From NCBI GenBank assembly GCA_009784085.1, contig WRCJ01000029.1:1-16665 (forward strand): DNA of 16,665 bases, read 5' to 3'. The position numbers and the translations under genes were made by a program. Below, piece by piece: positions 1 through 7,996 of the stretch. The stretch's first letter is position 1, and the number at the start of each line of letters is the position of its first letter. Below the pieces are notes generated by a model, which made no database searches, was not told the origin of the DNA, and saw only the letters and a list, made by a program, of their open reading frames with translations. This stretch comes from Oscillospiraceae bacterium (GTDB lineage Bacteria > Bacillota > Clostridia > Oscillospirales > UBA929).

Positions 1-2082
1 AAAACTCTTATACCCTTTGGCGGGCAATCCCTCCACGTAGCACAAAACACCTTTGCCGGTTTGCTGCGCCGGAAACACGCGGCCGGTCCCTTCGTCGACC
101 AGGGCGGTACAGCCCTCGGCGGCCGAGCCCAAATTCACCACGTCGCCGCGGTCGAAGCCCAGTGTGTTGAAAAGCACCAGCGCGTCGCCACCACCGTCAC
201 CGTCGCCGCCACCGTCACCGCCGTCGCCGCCGCCATCACCGCCACCGCCCGCCAGGGAACGCGCCTTTTGCGCGAATAGCTCCCCCCCGGTTTGTTGCAG
301 CGCGTCGTATTCCCGCCGGGTCACTTCGTAGACTTCCCAGATGGACGAACCGGGTAGGATGTCGTGGAACTGGTTGAGCAGCAAGGTTTTCCACATGCCG
401 TCCAAGGTTTCGCGGGGGTAGTCCCCCCCTTTGTCGCGGCATAGCGCGCTGAGGAATTCCAGGTCGCCCAACAGGTACTCGCACTTGCGGTTGGCCCGTT
501 TGTTACGCGCCATGGAGGTATAAGTGCCCCTATGGTATTCGAAATAGAATTCCCCCGACCAATAGGGCAGGCGCCGATGCCCTTCGAGCCTTTGGGACAG
601 TTCGTCGAAATATGTCCGGGCAAAGGCTTGGCGGACCCGGGGTATGCCGGCCACGCCCTTTTCCATGCGGCGGGCGGTCTCCAGCATCTCCCGCGTGGGG
701 CCGCCGCCGCCGTCCCCGTGCCCGAAAGCGATGAGGATATCCCGGTTGATCTCCTTTTGCTGGTAACGGCGCCAGCCGCCCATAATCGCGGCGGGATGCA
801 ACAACCCATTGTAGGTGGTAAATCCCTTGTCTTCGCTCTGCGCCACCCCCAGCGTGGAGATGAAGTAGGTGAAGATTTCGGTCCCGTCGATGCCCCTCCA
901 GCGCAGGGTGTCGGCGGGGATCCGATTGTATTGGTTCCAAGAGAGCTTCGTGGTCATGAAATAGTCTATGCCACTGCGGCGGCAGATTTGGGGCAGTGCG
1001 CCGGAATAGCCGAACACATCGGGTAGCCAGAGCACGCGGTTGTCGACGCCGAACTCCTCCCGGAAGAACCGCTTGCCATGCAAAAACTGGCGCACCAGGC
1101 TCTCGCCGCTCGTCAGGTTGCAGTCGGCCTCCAGCCACATGCCGCCCTCGGCCTCCCAGCGGCCCTCGGCGATACGTTGCTTGATCCGGCTATACAGCTC
1201 GGGATAGCGTTCCTTGACGAATTGATACAGCTGCGGCTGGCTGGACATGAACTTGAATTCGGGGTACTCGTCCATCAGCTTGAGCGCGGTGGCGAAGCTG
1301 CGGGCCACCTTTTCCCGGGTCTGCTCCACCGTCCACCACCAGGCCACGTCGATATGGGTGTGGCCGATGCAGGTGGCCGTCACATCCCCATGGCCGCCCA
1401 TCCCGTCGTACAGGGCGCGCTGGATATGGGCGCGGGCCGTTTGGATACTCTCAAAATACCCCGCGGAATACACCTGCCGAAAATCCACCAGATTGGCCGT
1501 CTCGTTGAGCGCGGATAGGATGTCCGGGGCGGGCAAGGCGTCCGCGTCCATGCGATCGAGCCCCCACAGGGGGACGCGCAGATCGTAGTAAAGCCCTTCC
1601 ACCTCCCTGTGCAACACATGGAGCTCGCACAAGAGCAGGAACTCGGCGTATAACGTGCCGGTGTAAGCCGCCAGCTGGATATCATAGACGCGGCCGGCGC
1701 TGGCCCGGTCGCAGAGCAGCACGTCGCGGTGGTTCATGTCCAAGCCCTGCACCGGTTCCCCGTCGATAAACAGCAGGAATTGCGGGTTCTTCCCGTCGTC
1801 GAGATCTTCGATCTGCGTCTTGATGAACAACACCAGGGGCAAGCCGTCCACAGGCGGCGGCACGGTAAGCTTGGTTCGAAACCAATAATGCCGGTCGGGG
1901 CCATACCAGTGGTCACGGCCGGCGTCAAAGACCTCCCAAGGCCCGTCGGAGGCCTCGGCTTCCGATGGCCGGTGGAAAGTCCCCGCCTTGACCTGAAATT
2001 CGCTCAGTACCAGCTCGCGATGGGTGGACTGTTTCTTCAAATTGTCACAGATTACCTCCAGGCGCTCTTTGAGAAATCTCAT
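1..2082 (-). CDS. GH38 alpha-mannosidase (C-terminus beyond left edge)
   Basis: An open frame of 694 codons reads off the left edge. It encodes a class II alpha-mannosidase (glycoside hydrolase family 38), which hydrolyses alpha-linked mannose with retention using an active-site zinc. An N-terminal ancillary domain (about 1-230) is followed by the catalytic barrel. I see the HTHIDVAWWW motif, with H243 and D245 as expected zinc ligands; WLPDVFGYS, with D355 as nucleophile and zinc ligand; and NQFHDILPGS, with H573 as the fourth ligand. A helical middle domain with RGTYTSMARNKR lies near 520, and a beta-domain begins at LVLFNTLGF after a Gly/Asp tract (612-633). There is no signal peptide, so it should act in the cytoplasm on imported mannosides. 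The ATG follows GAAGGAGGCAGTAAA, a strong ribosome site. It is the last visible gene of the sugar operon, 109 bp after the second binding protein. Linkage specificity cannot be read. The family call is secure. Confidence 0.95.
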   Translation of the reverse strand, partial: MRFLKERLEVICDNLKKQSTHRELVLSEFQVKAGTFHRPSEAEASDGPWEVFDAGRDHWYGPDRHYWFRTKLTVPPPVDGLPLVLFIKTQIEDLDDGKNPQFLLFIDGEPVQGLDMNHRDVLLCDRASAGRVYDIQLAAYTGTLYAEFLLLCELHVLHREVEGLYYDLRVPLWGLDRMDADALPAPDILSALNETANLVDFRQVYSAGYFESIQTARAHIQRALYDGMGGHGDVTATCIGHTHIDVAWWWTVEQTREKVARSFATALKLMDEYPEFKFMSSQPQLYQFVKERYPELYSRIKQRIAEGRWEAEGGMWLEADCNLTSGESLVRQFLHGKRFFREEFGVDNRVLWLPDVFGYSGALPQICRRSGIDYFMTTKLSWNQYNRIPADTLRWRGIDGTEIFTYFISTLGVAQSEDKGFTTYNGLLHPAAIMGGWRRYQQKEINRDILIAFGHGDGGGGPTREMLETARRMEKGVAGIPRVRQAFARTYFDELSQRLEGHRRLPYWSGEFYFEYHRGTYTSMARNKRANRKCEYLLGDLEFLSALCRDKGGDYPRETLDGMWKTLLLNQFHDILPGSSIWEVYEVTRREYDALQQTGGELFAQKARSLAGGGGDGGGDGGDGGGDGDGGGDALVLFNTLGFDRGDVVNLGSAAEGCTALVDEGTGRVFPAQQTGKGVLCYVEGLPAKGYKSF
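184..249 (-). repeat. In-frame Gly/Asp codon repeat inside the GH38 gene
   Basis: Sixty-six bases of GGC/GGT and GAC/GAT codons encode residues 612-633, consisting only of glycine and aspartate, in irregular GGD and GGGD units. The tract sits between the helical middle domain and the C-terminal beta-domain (LVLFNTLGF), where a flexible linker would be tolerated. It looks like replication-slippage expansion. Confidence 0.9.
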
Positions 2083-2143
2083 TTTACTGCCTCCTTCAGG
2101 TGTTTGGACCCCGCGGAACCCGTGTAGACCGTGTGCATATGCC

Positions 2144-2188
2144 ATGACCCGCATGACCCGTGTGACCCATGTGACCCATGTAGGCCCC
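2144..2188. repeat. 9-bp tandem repeats between the second binding protein and the mannosidase
   Basis: Read on the plus strand, the units are ATGACCCGC, ATGACCCGT, GTGACCCAT and GTGACCCAT, followed by a degenerate GTAGGCCCC. They fill part of the 109-bp gap (2083-2191) before the GH38 gene. The gap also carries that gene's ribosome binding site. No convincing promoter or terminator was found in it. The function of the repeat is unknown. Confidence 0.75.
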
Positions 2189-2191
2189 GCG

Positions 2192-3667
2192 CTAGTGCGT
2201 TCGCCACCAAGCCTCCAATTGCGCTTGCAGTTCCTCTTGAATATCGTCAAGGCCGGCCAACGACAGGTTGTTAAGAAACTCGGGCAAAAACTCGTCCACG
2301 TCCACGCTGCCGGTCATCAGGGCGGGGTAGTAGGTGCCGCACACCTGGGCCACCCTGTCCAGCTGGGCGCCATATTCCGACAAATCGGGCACAAAGCCCA
2401 GGATGTTCGATTTCACCGCCGAGGCGTTGTAGGCCCGGTACTGCTCCCATTTGTCCAATGGCTCGGGGTTCTCGCCGCCCCGCGTATGCAGGATAAACCA
2501 GTTGCCTTGGGTATATTGCACGCCCGCGTACCCCACCTCTTCGGGGACGACGGCCTGGTCGTTTTCATCCAATTCGTAGTGTAGCCCCTCGATCCCGTAA
2601 TTGAGCAGGTTGCGCACCTCGGGATCCGTATTCAGGCAATTCAGAAACGCGACGCACTCCTCCGGATACCGCGTGTTGGCGCTGATGCTCATCACGGCGC
2701 CCTGGGTGGACTCGGTGGTCACGATGGGTTGCCCCACCATGGCGGCCTCCACGGGGTATTGCCGCTGGGCGGTCCAGATGGGCGCCGAATGGGGGCCGCC
2801 GCTGGCCATCCGGAAAAAGACCTTCTTGCCGGGTACCAGGTTGGTGGACGGCACGAAGGCGGCGTCCTCGTTGATATAACCGGCCAGGTAGTATCGCCGC
2901 AGGGTGTCCAGGATCTCCCTGCCCTCGGCGGTCACAAAGGGGTTGATCATCAGCGGCTTGTCCGACAGCGAGCGCACCACCAGCGGCAACGAGATATCGT
3001 AGACGTATTCGAAGCCATACAACGAAAAGAAATTGTTCGTCCTGCTGTCGAGCTCCATGACCAAATAGTCCGGCTCTTGCGCGGCAATCATCGCAAAGAG
3101 CGGCTCCAAGGATTCCAGCGTCGTATAGCGGTTGATGTCTATGCCATACTCGTCGATGAGCGCTTTGGGATACATCCATTGATCGACCACGGCCAGCTCC
3201 TTGTTGGTGGGCACGCCGTAGATCCCGTCGCCCACGCGCGCACCTTCCCAAAACGTGGCGTCCACCACCTTGTACATCCCGTGGCCGATGCCGCCGGGCG
3301 CCAGGTAGTCGTCCAGCCGCAGCCAGGCACCCCGATTGGCATGTTGCGCATAGTTCATCGCGAAGGCGATATCAAAGACCTGCCCCGAATCGATGAGCCG
3401 GTTCAGGCGATCCTGGTATTCCCCCCACGCGATCTTGCGGTAGTCCACCGTTACGCCGATCTTCTCCGCCAAGAGCTCGTTCAGTACCCGGTTTACCCCC
3501 TCCAAGTCGGCATCCGGCGCGCCGATGGTGTAATAGATAAGCATGGGCATCTCCGTATGGTTACCATTCGCCTCGTCCACCGCATCCGCGCCCAACTGGG
3601 CGCGGATCAGAAAAAACACCCCTGTCAGGAGCGCCGCGGCCAACACCGCCACTAACCATTTTCGCAT
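2192..3667 (-). CDS. Extracellular solute-binding protein, DUF3502/LipO type, without lipobox
   Basis: A 491-residue family 1 solute-binding protein of the oligosaccharide ABC-transporter type. It is homologous to the binding protein at 6356-7855, sharing the IYGVPTNKE/VYGVPTYKD region, a DIN-x-SL-like helix and the NTDPEVRNLL/NTDPKLRNMF segment. The C-terminal part (about 420-490, ILGFVPD onward) resembles the DUF3502 domain. The N-terminus (RKWLVAVLAAALLTGVFFLI) is one hydrophobic helix with no cysteine lipobox, so the protein is either anchored by that helix or cleaved and released. Its ATG lies 16 bases inside the end of the regulator gene, preceded by GAAGGAGAAGGAAG, which indicates translational coupling. 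Placement after the two-component genes, not with the permeases, suggests a sensing role; that is inference. It could simply be a second transporter receptor. Confidence 0.9.
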   Translation of the reverse strand: MRKWLVAVLAAALLTGVFFLIRAQLGADAVDEANGNHTEMPMLIYYTIGAPDADLEGVNRVLNELLAEKIGVTVDYRKIAWGEYQDRLNRLIDSGQVFDIAFAMNYAQHANRGAWLRLDDYLAPGGIGHGMYKVVDATFWEGARVGDGIYGVPTNKELAVVDQWMYPKALIDEYGIDINRYTTLESLEPLFAMIAAQEPDYLVMELDSRTNNFFSLYGFEYVYDISLPLVVRSLSDKPLMINPFVTAEGREILDTLRRYYLAGYINEDAAFVPSTNLVPGKKVFFRMASGGPHSAPIWTAQRQYPVEAAMVGQPIVTTESTQGAVMSISANTRYPEECVAFLNCLNTDPEVRNLLNYGIEGLHYELDENDQAVVPEEVGYAGVQYTQGNWFILHTRGGENPEPLDKWEQYRAYNASAVKSNILGFVPDLSEYGAQLDRVAQVCGTYYPALMTGSVDVDEFLPEFLNNLSLAGLDDIQEELQAQLEAWWRTH

Positions 3668-4497
3668 CCCGCTTCCTTCTCCTTCGGATCCGCCGCGCCA
3701 TCTTCCGCGTCACGTTGTTTCGCCTTATTGTCGGGTATGCCCTTCCCCCGGCGCAGGTCGGTAGGGGAAAACCCATAATAGTCATGGAACTGCGAATAGA
3801 AGTAATTGAGGTTGGAATACCCCACCTTTTTCGCGATGAGGGAGATCTTGTATCCGGTACCCTGTATCATATCGGCAGCCTTCCGCAATCGGTACACGAG
3901 CAAATACTCGGAGAACTTCATATGGGTCTCTTTGAGGAAGATTTGCCCCAAGTACGCGCTGTTCATCTTGAATTTCTCGGCGACGCTCTTGAGGCTCAAG
4001 CTACCGGTATATTCCGATTTGACGATGATGATGATCTTGCGGGTCAGCTTGGAGAGGTCGCTGTATTTCACCCCGCACACCGGGTCCGTGTCCGCCTCTT
4101 CCTCGCTCTTAGGCGGCGCGCCGCCCAGGTCGTTGACGATGACGCTATCCATGACGGCTTTCAGCTCCGCCCGGTTTACCGGTTTGAGCAGGTAGGCCCG
4201 GGCGCCGCAACGAATGGCTTCCCGCGCGTATTCAAACTCCCCATAGCCGGAAAACAGGACGAACACCGTCCGCATGCCCAGCTCGATGAGACGCTTTATC
4301 ACCTCAAAGCAATACTTGTCCCCCAAACAGACATCGAACAAGGCGACGTCCGGCTCAATCTCCACGGCGATATTGACAGCCTCTTCATAGGTCCGCGCTG
4401 TCTCCACGCGGTAAAACCCCAGCGAGGCCCAGTCCAGGGTGCTCTTGATCCCTTCCAGGATCTGCGGTTCGTCGTCGACGATCAACAGTTTATACAT
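3652..4497 (-). CDS. YesN-like response regulator (REC plus AraC-type HTH)
   Basis: About 281 residues starting at MYKLLIVDDEPQ. The receiver domain (1-120) has acidic residues D8 and D9, a phospho-acceptor D55 in ALFDVCLGD, and the conserved lysine K105 in LLKPVN. A linker leads to an AraC-type DNA-binding domain (about 165-265) with SLKSVAEKFKMNSAYLGQIF as the first helix-turn-helix and SLIAKKVGYSNLNYFYSQFHDYYGFSP as the second. This architecture belongs to the YesN family, which regulates carbohydrate genes with YesM kinases. The start was chosen at the second ATG of an ATGATG preceded by GGAGGGG; the first ATG (4500) adds one Met. The frame stays open upstream to 4584, but that would lie inside the kinase. 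It overlaps the kinase stop by 8 bases and probably activates this operon. Confidence 0.93.
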   Translation of the reverse strand: MYKLLIVDDEPQILEGIKSTLDWASLGFYRVETARTYEEAVNIAVEIEPDVALFDVCLGDKYCFEVIKRLIELGMRTVFVLFSGYGEFEYAREAIRCGARAYLLKPVNRAELKAVMDSVIVNDLGGAPPKSEEEADTDPVCGVKYSDLSKLTRKIIIIVKSEYTGSLSLKSVAEKFKMNSAYLGQIFLKETHMKFSEYLLVYRLRKAADMIQGTGYKISLIAKKVGYSNLNYFYSQFHDYYGFSPTDLRRGKGIPDNKAKQRDAEDGAADPKEKEAGCENG

Positions 4498-6223
4498 CAT
4501 CCACCCCTCCGCACGGGATCTCAACATACACGGTGATGCCCGCTTCTTCGTTGTTTTCGAGGCGCATTTCCAAGGCGTCCCCATAGCGGTACTTCAGGCG
4601 GGCGTACACGTTTCTGAGACCCACCGACTTCTCGGCGTTCAGGTCTGGTTTTTCCTGCAAGCTTTGGTTGATGCTTGCCAGCTGGTCTTCGGGTATCCCG
4701 GCGCCGTTGTCGACGAACCGCACGCTAATGCCGCGCTCGCCTTTCTTCGCCGTCATGACGAACATGTTGTACTCGCTGTCTTTGTCAAAACCGTGGCGGA
4801 AGAAATTCTCCGCGATGGGCTGCATCCAAAACTTGATTGTCCGGCACAGCTGTACGCATTCGTCCACTTCGGTCTGGTAGCAAAAGACGCCCCGATGCCT
4901 CAGTTCCATGATCTCCAGATAAGCCGTCAGGTACTCGGTCTCCTGCGCGATGTTCACATCCATGGCGCCGCTCACCATATCCCGGTACATGCGGCCCAGG
5001 CTGGCAATGGAATCCGCCGCCTCGTCGGCGTTGGCCAATGTGGCCGACGAGCGGATGATCTCCAGCGTATTGTACAGGAAATGCGGGTTGATCTGCCGCT
5101 GCATCGCCAGCATCTCCGCCTCCTGCTGGGAAATCTTGAGCAGGTAGTTGGTGCGGATATGCCTCTCCAGTTTCACGCCCATGCGGTTGAGGGCGTTGGC
5201 GATGATCCCGTATTCATTCTTCAGCCCGTACTTGTTGGCCATGGGTTCGAACAAGCCGCGCTCCATCTTGTTGATGTTGCCCAGCATGGAGGTGAGGAAC
5301 TCCGCCTCATGGCGCATATTGATGCACACCAACAATATCAAGGTGAAATACAGCGCCGCGATGCCGATAAAAACGATGAGCAGCATGTCTTGCACCGAGG
5401 AGAACACATAGGGGGTGTCATAGGCCGTGACAAGGAGGTACTCATTCTGGGCGGAGGTAAAAACGGTGTAATACAGCCCCGACTCCCAGCCCTGGTTTTG
5501 GCCGGAGGCCACGATACGGCGCAGGATCTCCTGCCGGCCCTCGTCCATAACCCCCAACGCCAGCAAATGGCCGCTCTTGTCCGCCACGGCCGCGCCGGAC
5601 AGATTGTATTGCCGCACCAGCGACAACAGCCAATCCGTGCCCATCGCGAACCGGGCGTACCCTATGCTTTCGCGGGGATTCTCCGCCGATGCCAGGTTGC
5701 GCTCAAACACAATGCTCTCGCGGGTATCGCCCTCAAAGATAAAACTGCCGTTGTCCACCATGAAGTGGATATCCCTGTTGGCCGTGTCGAAATAGATCAC
5801 ATTGGCTTTGGCCGTGTTTTGGCTGTGGAAACTGATTTTATGATAGACGCTGCTGCCGTTTACCAAGGCAAACTCATCCACGGCGCTGACCAGGGAGGGG
5901 GCGGCGATCCCCATGACGGCGCCGCGGAGCCGCGCGCTCAGGTACGATTCGCAGCTGTTGCCGATAAATTGCATCATGTCGGAAAGGAGCCTCTTGTCGC
6001 CATAGATGCCCTGGATAAAGTACTCCGCCTCGCCCTTCTTCTTTTCCAGCTCGCTTTCCACGCGCTCAAAGGCCCTTTGCGCGTCCTGGTTTAAGGCCAT
6101 GATCTGCGACGATAGGATGGTATTGGCAAGCAAAGCCCCAATCAATATGCTAATGGCCAGCATGACGCAGAAATATACAATGAGTTTCTTGCGGTAGAGG
6201 CTGATCTTCAAAAAAGAAAACAT
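4490..6223 (-). CDS. YesM-like sensor histidine kinase
   Basis: A 577-residue membrane kinase starting at MFSFLKISLYRKK, 7 bases after a GGAGGG ribosome site. A transmembrane helix (about 14-36) is followed by an extracytoplasmic sensor of roughly 250 residues, a second helix (around 290-312) and a HAMP-like linker. The His_kinase domain has the INPHFLYNTLE motif with phospho-acceptor H381. The GHKL ATPase carries an N-box in MQPIAENFFRHGF and a G-box in FVDNGAGIP, followed by GLRNVYARLKYRYG. It should autophosphorylate and pass phosphate to the adjacent regulator. The sensor has no cysteine-rich or clear ligand motif, so the signal may be the sugar itself or a sugar-loaded binding protein. 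An in-frame ATG at 6283 lacks a ribosome site and lies in the hairpin region, so I rejected it. Confidence 0.94.
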   Translation of the reverse strand: MFSFLKISLYRKKLIVYFCVMLAISILIGALLANTILSSQIMALNQDAQRAFERVESELEKKKGEAEYFIQGIYGDKRLLSDMMQFIGNSCESYLSARLRGAVMGIAAPSLVSAVDEFALVNGSSVYHKISFHSQNTAKANVIYFDTANRDIHFMVDNGSFIFEGDTRESIVFERNLASAENPRESIGYARFAMGTDWLLSLVRQYNLSGAAVADKSGHLLALGVMDEGRQEILRRIVASGQNQGWESGLYYTVFTSAQNEYLLVTAYDTPYVFSSVQDMLLIVFIGIAALYFTLILLVCINMRHEAEFLTSMLGNINKMERGLFEPMANKYGLKNEYGIIANALNRMGVKLERHIRTNYLLKISQQEAEMLAMQRQINPHFLYNTLEIIRSSATLANADEAADSIASLGRMYRDMVSGAMDVNIAQETEYLTAYLEIMELRHRGVFCYQTEVDECVQLCRTIKFWMQPIAENFFRHGFDKDSEYNMFVMTAKKGERGISVRFVDNGAGIPEDQLASINQSLQEKPDLNAEKSVGLRNVYARLKYRYGDALEMRLENNEEAGITVYVEIPCGGVDDV

Positions 6224-6271
6224 GCGTCCCTCCGGCTCGTGACGCCGACGAGTAACCCCGGCTTGTAACTG

Positions 6272-6307
6272 ACGGCCCCCCAAACCCCAGGGGGTTTGGG
6301 GGGCCGT
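6272..6307 (-). terminator. Perfect 17-bp GC-rich hairpin after the binding protein gene
   Basis: ACGGCCCCCCAAACCCC, a 2-base AG spacer, and its exact reverse complement. It lies between the binding protein stop and the kinase start. Neither strand has a following T run, so it is not a textbook intrinsic terminator. A 3'-stabilising or read-through-limiting hairpin, giving high binding-protein and low kinase expression, is the likelier role. Confidence 0.6.
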
Positions 6308-6323
6308 GAAAATCCAATAAATC

Positions 6324-6354
6324 CGCGAATGGATGCCGTCGCGAATGGACGCCG
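6324..6354. repeat. Two 15-bp direct repeats just after the binding protein stop
   Basis: CGCGAATGGATGCCG (6324-6338) and CGCGAATGGACGCCG (6340-6354) differ at one base and have a period of 16 bp. They directly abut the stop codon of the binding protein gene (6356-6358) and precede the hairpin at 6272-6307 in transcription order. Function unknown. Confidence 0.8.
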
Positions 6355-6355
6355 C

Positions 6356-7855
6356 CTAGCGGCCCATGAACGCGTCGACCTGCTTTTGCGTCTCGGTCAA
6401 AACCTTATCCAGGCCGGCAGCCTTGAGTTCCGCCGTGAGCTTGGCAAGGTAGTCGGCCGTGGATCCTTGATAGGCGCCGGTCAGGAGTTCGGGGCGGTAC
6501 TTCTCGATGACGGCGTCCACCTGCACCTTTTCGCTTTCGAATCCATCAGCGCCCCCCGTATCCAGCGCAAAGCCGAGCATGACATGCGCGATGCCCTTGT
6601 CCTGCTCTTCCTTGACCATCGACCACTGTTCGGGCGAGTTGGGCGCCACCGGGGACATGACAAAGAACGTGGCCTGGGAATAGGCGGGGGCGGTCCAAGC
6701 GTTGTCTGGGATGCGGGTGATGGTGCCGTCGCCATTGTCGGTCCAGTCCTCATCCGGCATGCCGAAGGCAAACATATTGCGCAGCTTCGGGTCTGTGTTG
6801 ACAAGCTCCAGGTATTTCAGCGCGGCTTCGGGGTTCTTGCAGTTGGGGGAGATGGCATTGATCGAACCCTGGATGGAGTCGTTGGAGAACAGCGTGATGG
6901 ACATGGGCGCGATGACAATCTCATAGCCCTTATCAGCCGTCTCGGAGGCAGCGGCGCCGGGGAAGGCTTGCCAGACATAGCAGATCCGGTATTTGTCAGC
7001 TTCCTCCTTGGTGCTGGCGTCCGGATTGATGATGCCGTCTTCCCACCACTTGTGGAGGAGTTCCAGATCCGCCTTCAATTGTGTATCCGTTTCAAAATAG
7101 TTGGAGCAGGTGCCCGTCGCGTCGTCGTAACGCACCCAGGTATTGGGATCTTGATACATGAGGACGTAATGAAGCCCTTCTTTTATGAGGGGTAGGGGAT
7201 AGACCGTACCACCGCTTTCAGCCTCTTCGCCCGTTTTGATCTTGCGCAAAATCGGATCGAGATCCTGCAGGGATTTGATACTGTTGATGTCGATGTCGTA
7301 CTTGTCCACCATGGCCTTGTCAAAGGCCACATATTGGGTCATGGCCGAGTCTTTGTAGGTGGGTACGCCGTAGACGGCGCCGCCGTTCGTCACACCTTGC
7401 CATACCTGGTCCGGGATGAAGCTCTTGAGGGCGGGGACGGAACTCAGATAGGGGGCGATGTTCATTAGTTGGTTGTTGAGCACGGCGCCATTGTAGAAAC
7501 GCGTGTGGATAAACGTGATGTCATAGTCGCCGCCGGTGGTGAGCAGGGTCTGGATGCTCTTGTCGTAATCGCCCCAGTCGAAGAACCGCAGTTCCTTGAT
7601 CACGACGCCGATCTTGTCGCGGGTGTAATCGTTCATTGCGGCCACGACCTTGTCGACGTTGGAGGGCATGCCGCCGATCTGTTGCCAAACAATTTCAGCC
7701 ACTTCGGCGGGCGGGTTGTCGGTGGGATCTTCCCCGCCTGAAGTGGGGTCCGTGGTATTATCGCTGGTCGGGGTGGTGGCGGCGTCGCCGCCGCAGGCGG
7801 AAAGCAGCCCCAGGCAAAGGAGCAGCGCGAGGGTGAGAACGAGTAGCTTTTTCAT
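6356..7855 (-). CDS. Lipoprotein sugar-binding protein of ABC transporter (DUF3502/LipO type)
   Basis: A 499-residue receptor for the adjacent permeases. The start MKKLLVLTLALLLCLGLLSACGG follows AGGAGG by 10 bases. LSAC is a lipobox with C21 as the lipidated residue, so it is anchored to the outer face of the membrane. A Thr/Asp/Pro-rich spacer (about 26-50) separates the anchor from the binding domain. Family 1 features include VYGVPTYKD, a DINSIKSLQDL helix and VNTDPKLRNMF; the last part (from about 420) resembles DUF3502. It is the conventional transporter subunit, in contrast to the second binding protein downstream. The cargo is probably a mannose-containing oligosaccharide, judging from the operon's GH38 enzyme; that is inference. 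An upstream in-frame GTG at 7909 was rejected because the ribosome site is just before 7855. Confidence 0.95.
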   Translation of the reverse strand: MKKLLVLTLALLLCLGLLSACGGDAATTPTSDNTTDPTSGGEDPTDNPPAEVAEIVWQQIGGMPSNVDKVVAAMNDYTRDKIGVVIKELRFFDWGDYDKSIQTLLTTGGDYDITFIHTRFYNGAVLNNQLMNIAPYLSSVPALKSFIPDQVWQGVTNGGAVYGVPTYKDSAMTQYVAFDKAMVDKYDIDINSIKSLQDLDPILRKIKTGEEAESGGTVYPLPLIKEGLHYVLMYQDPNTWVRYDDATGTCSNYFETDTQLKADLELLHKWWEDGIINPDASTKEEADKYRICYVWQAFPGAAASETADKGYEIVIAPMSITLFSNDSIQGSINAISPNCKNPEAALKYLELVNTDPKLRNMFAFGMPDEDWTDNGDGTITRIPDNAWTAPAYSQATFFVMSPVAPNSPEQWSMVKEEQDKGIAHVMLGFALDTGGADGFESEKVQVDAVIEKYRPELLTGAYQGSTADYLAKLTAELKAAGLDKVLTETQKQVDAFMGR

Positions 7856-7929
7856 ACTTTCTTTTCCTCCTATTTTTTTTATACATAAGGGCATGTACCC
7901 CTTGTACACAAGCTCATGCGCCCCTTACC

Positions 7930-7996
7930 CACGAAATTTACACGAAATTGCGCGTTAGGGGTGCGCGTTGGGGGTGTTCATGGCGCGTTGGGGGCG
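7930..7996. repeat. Clustered direct repeats between permease and binding protein
   Basis: Two copies of CACGAAATT (7930-7938, 7941-7949) are followed by three copies of GCGCGTTRGGGGYG (7950-7963, 7963-7976, 7983-7996). The last copy abuts the permease stop codon at 7997. They take up about half of a 141-bp gap in an otherwise compact operon. They may be operators for an internal promoter or slippage products; no clear promoter is visible. Confidence 0.75.

Noticed and set aside
2144..2188. CRISPR array
   Set aside because: The units are 9 bp and contiguous, with no spacers and no cas genes nearby.
3600..3667. Lipoprotein signal on the second binding protein
   Set aside because: No cysteine occurs after the hydrophobic segment, so a lipobox cannot be claimed.
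4498..4584. Longer N-terminus of the response regulator
   Set aside because: The extra residues precede the receiver domain, overlap the kinase gene deeply and lack a ribosome site. MYKLLIVDDE after GGAGGGG is the normal family start.
4439..6094. Open frame of 551 codons on the plus strand opposite the kinase
   Set aside because: It is antisense to a kinase gene with all family motifs, has no recognisable domain and no ribosome site. Long antisense frames are expected from high-GC codon bias.
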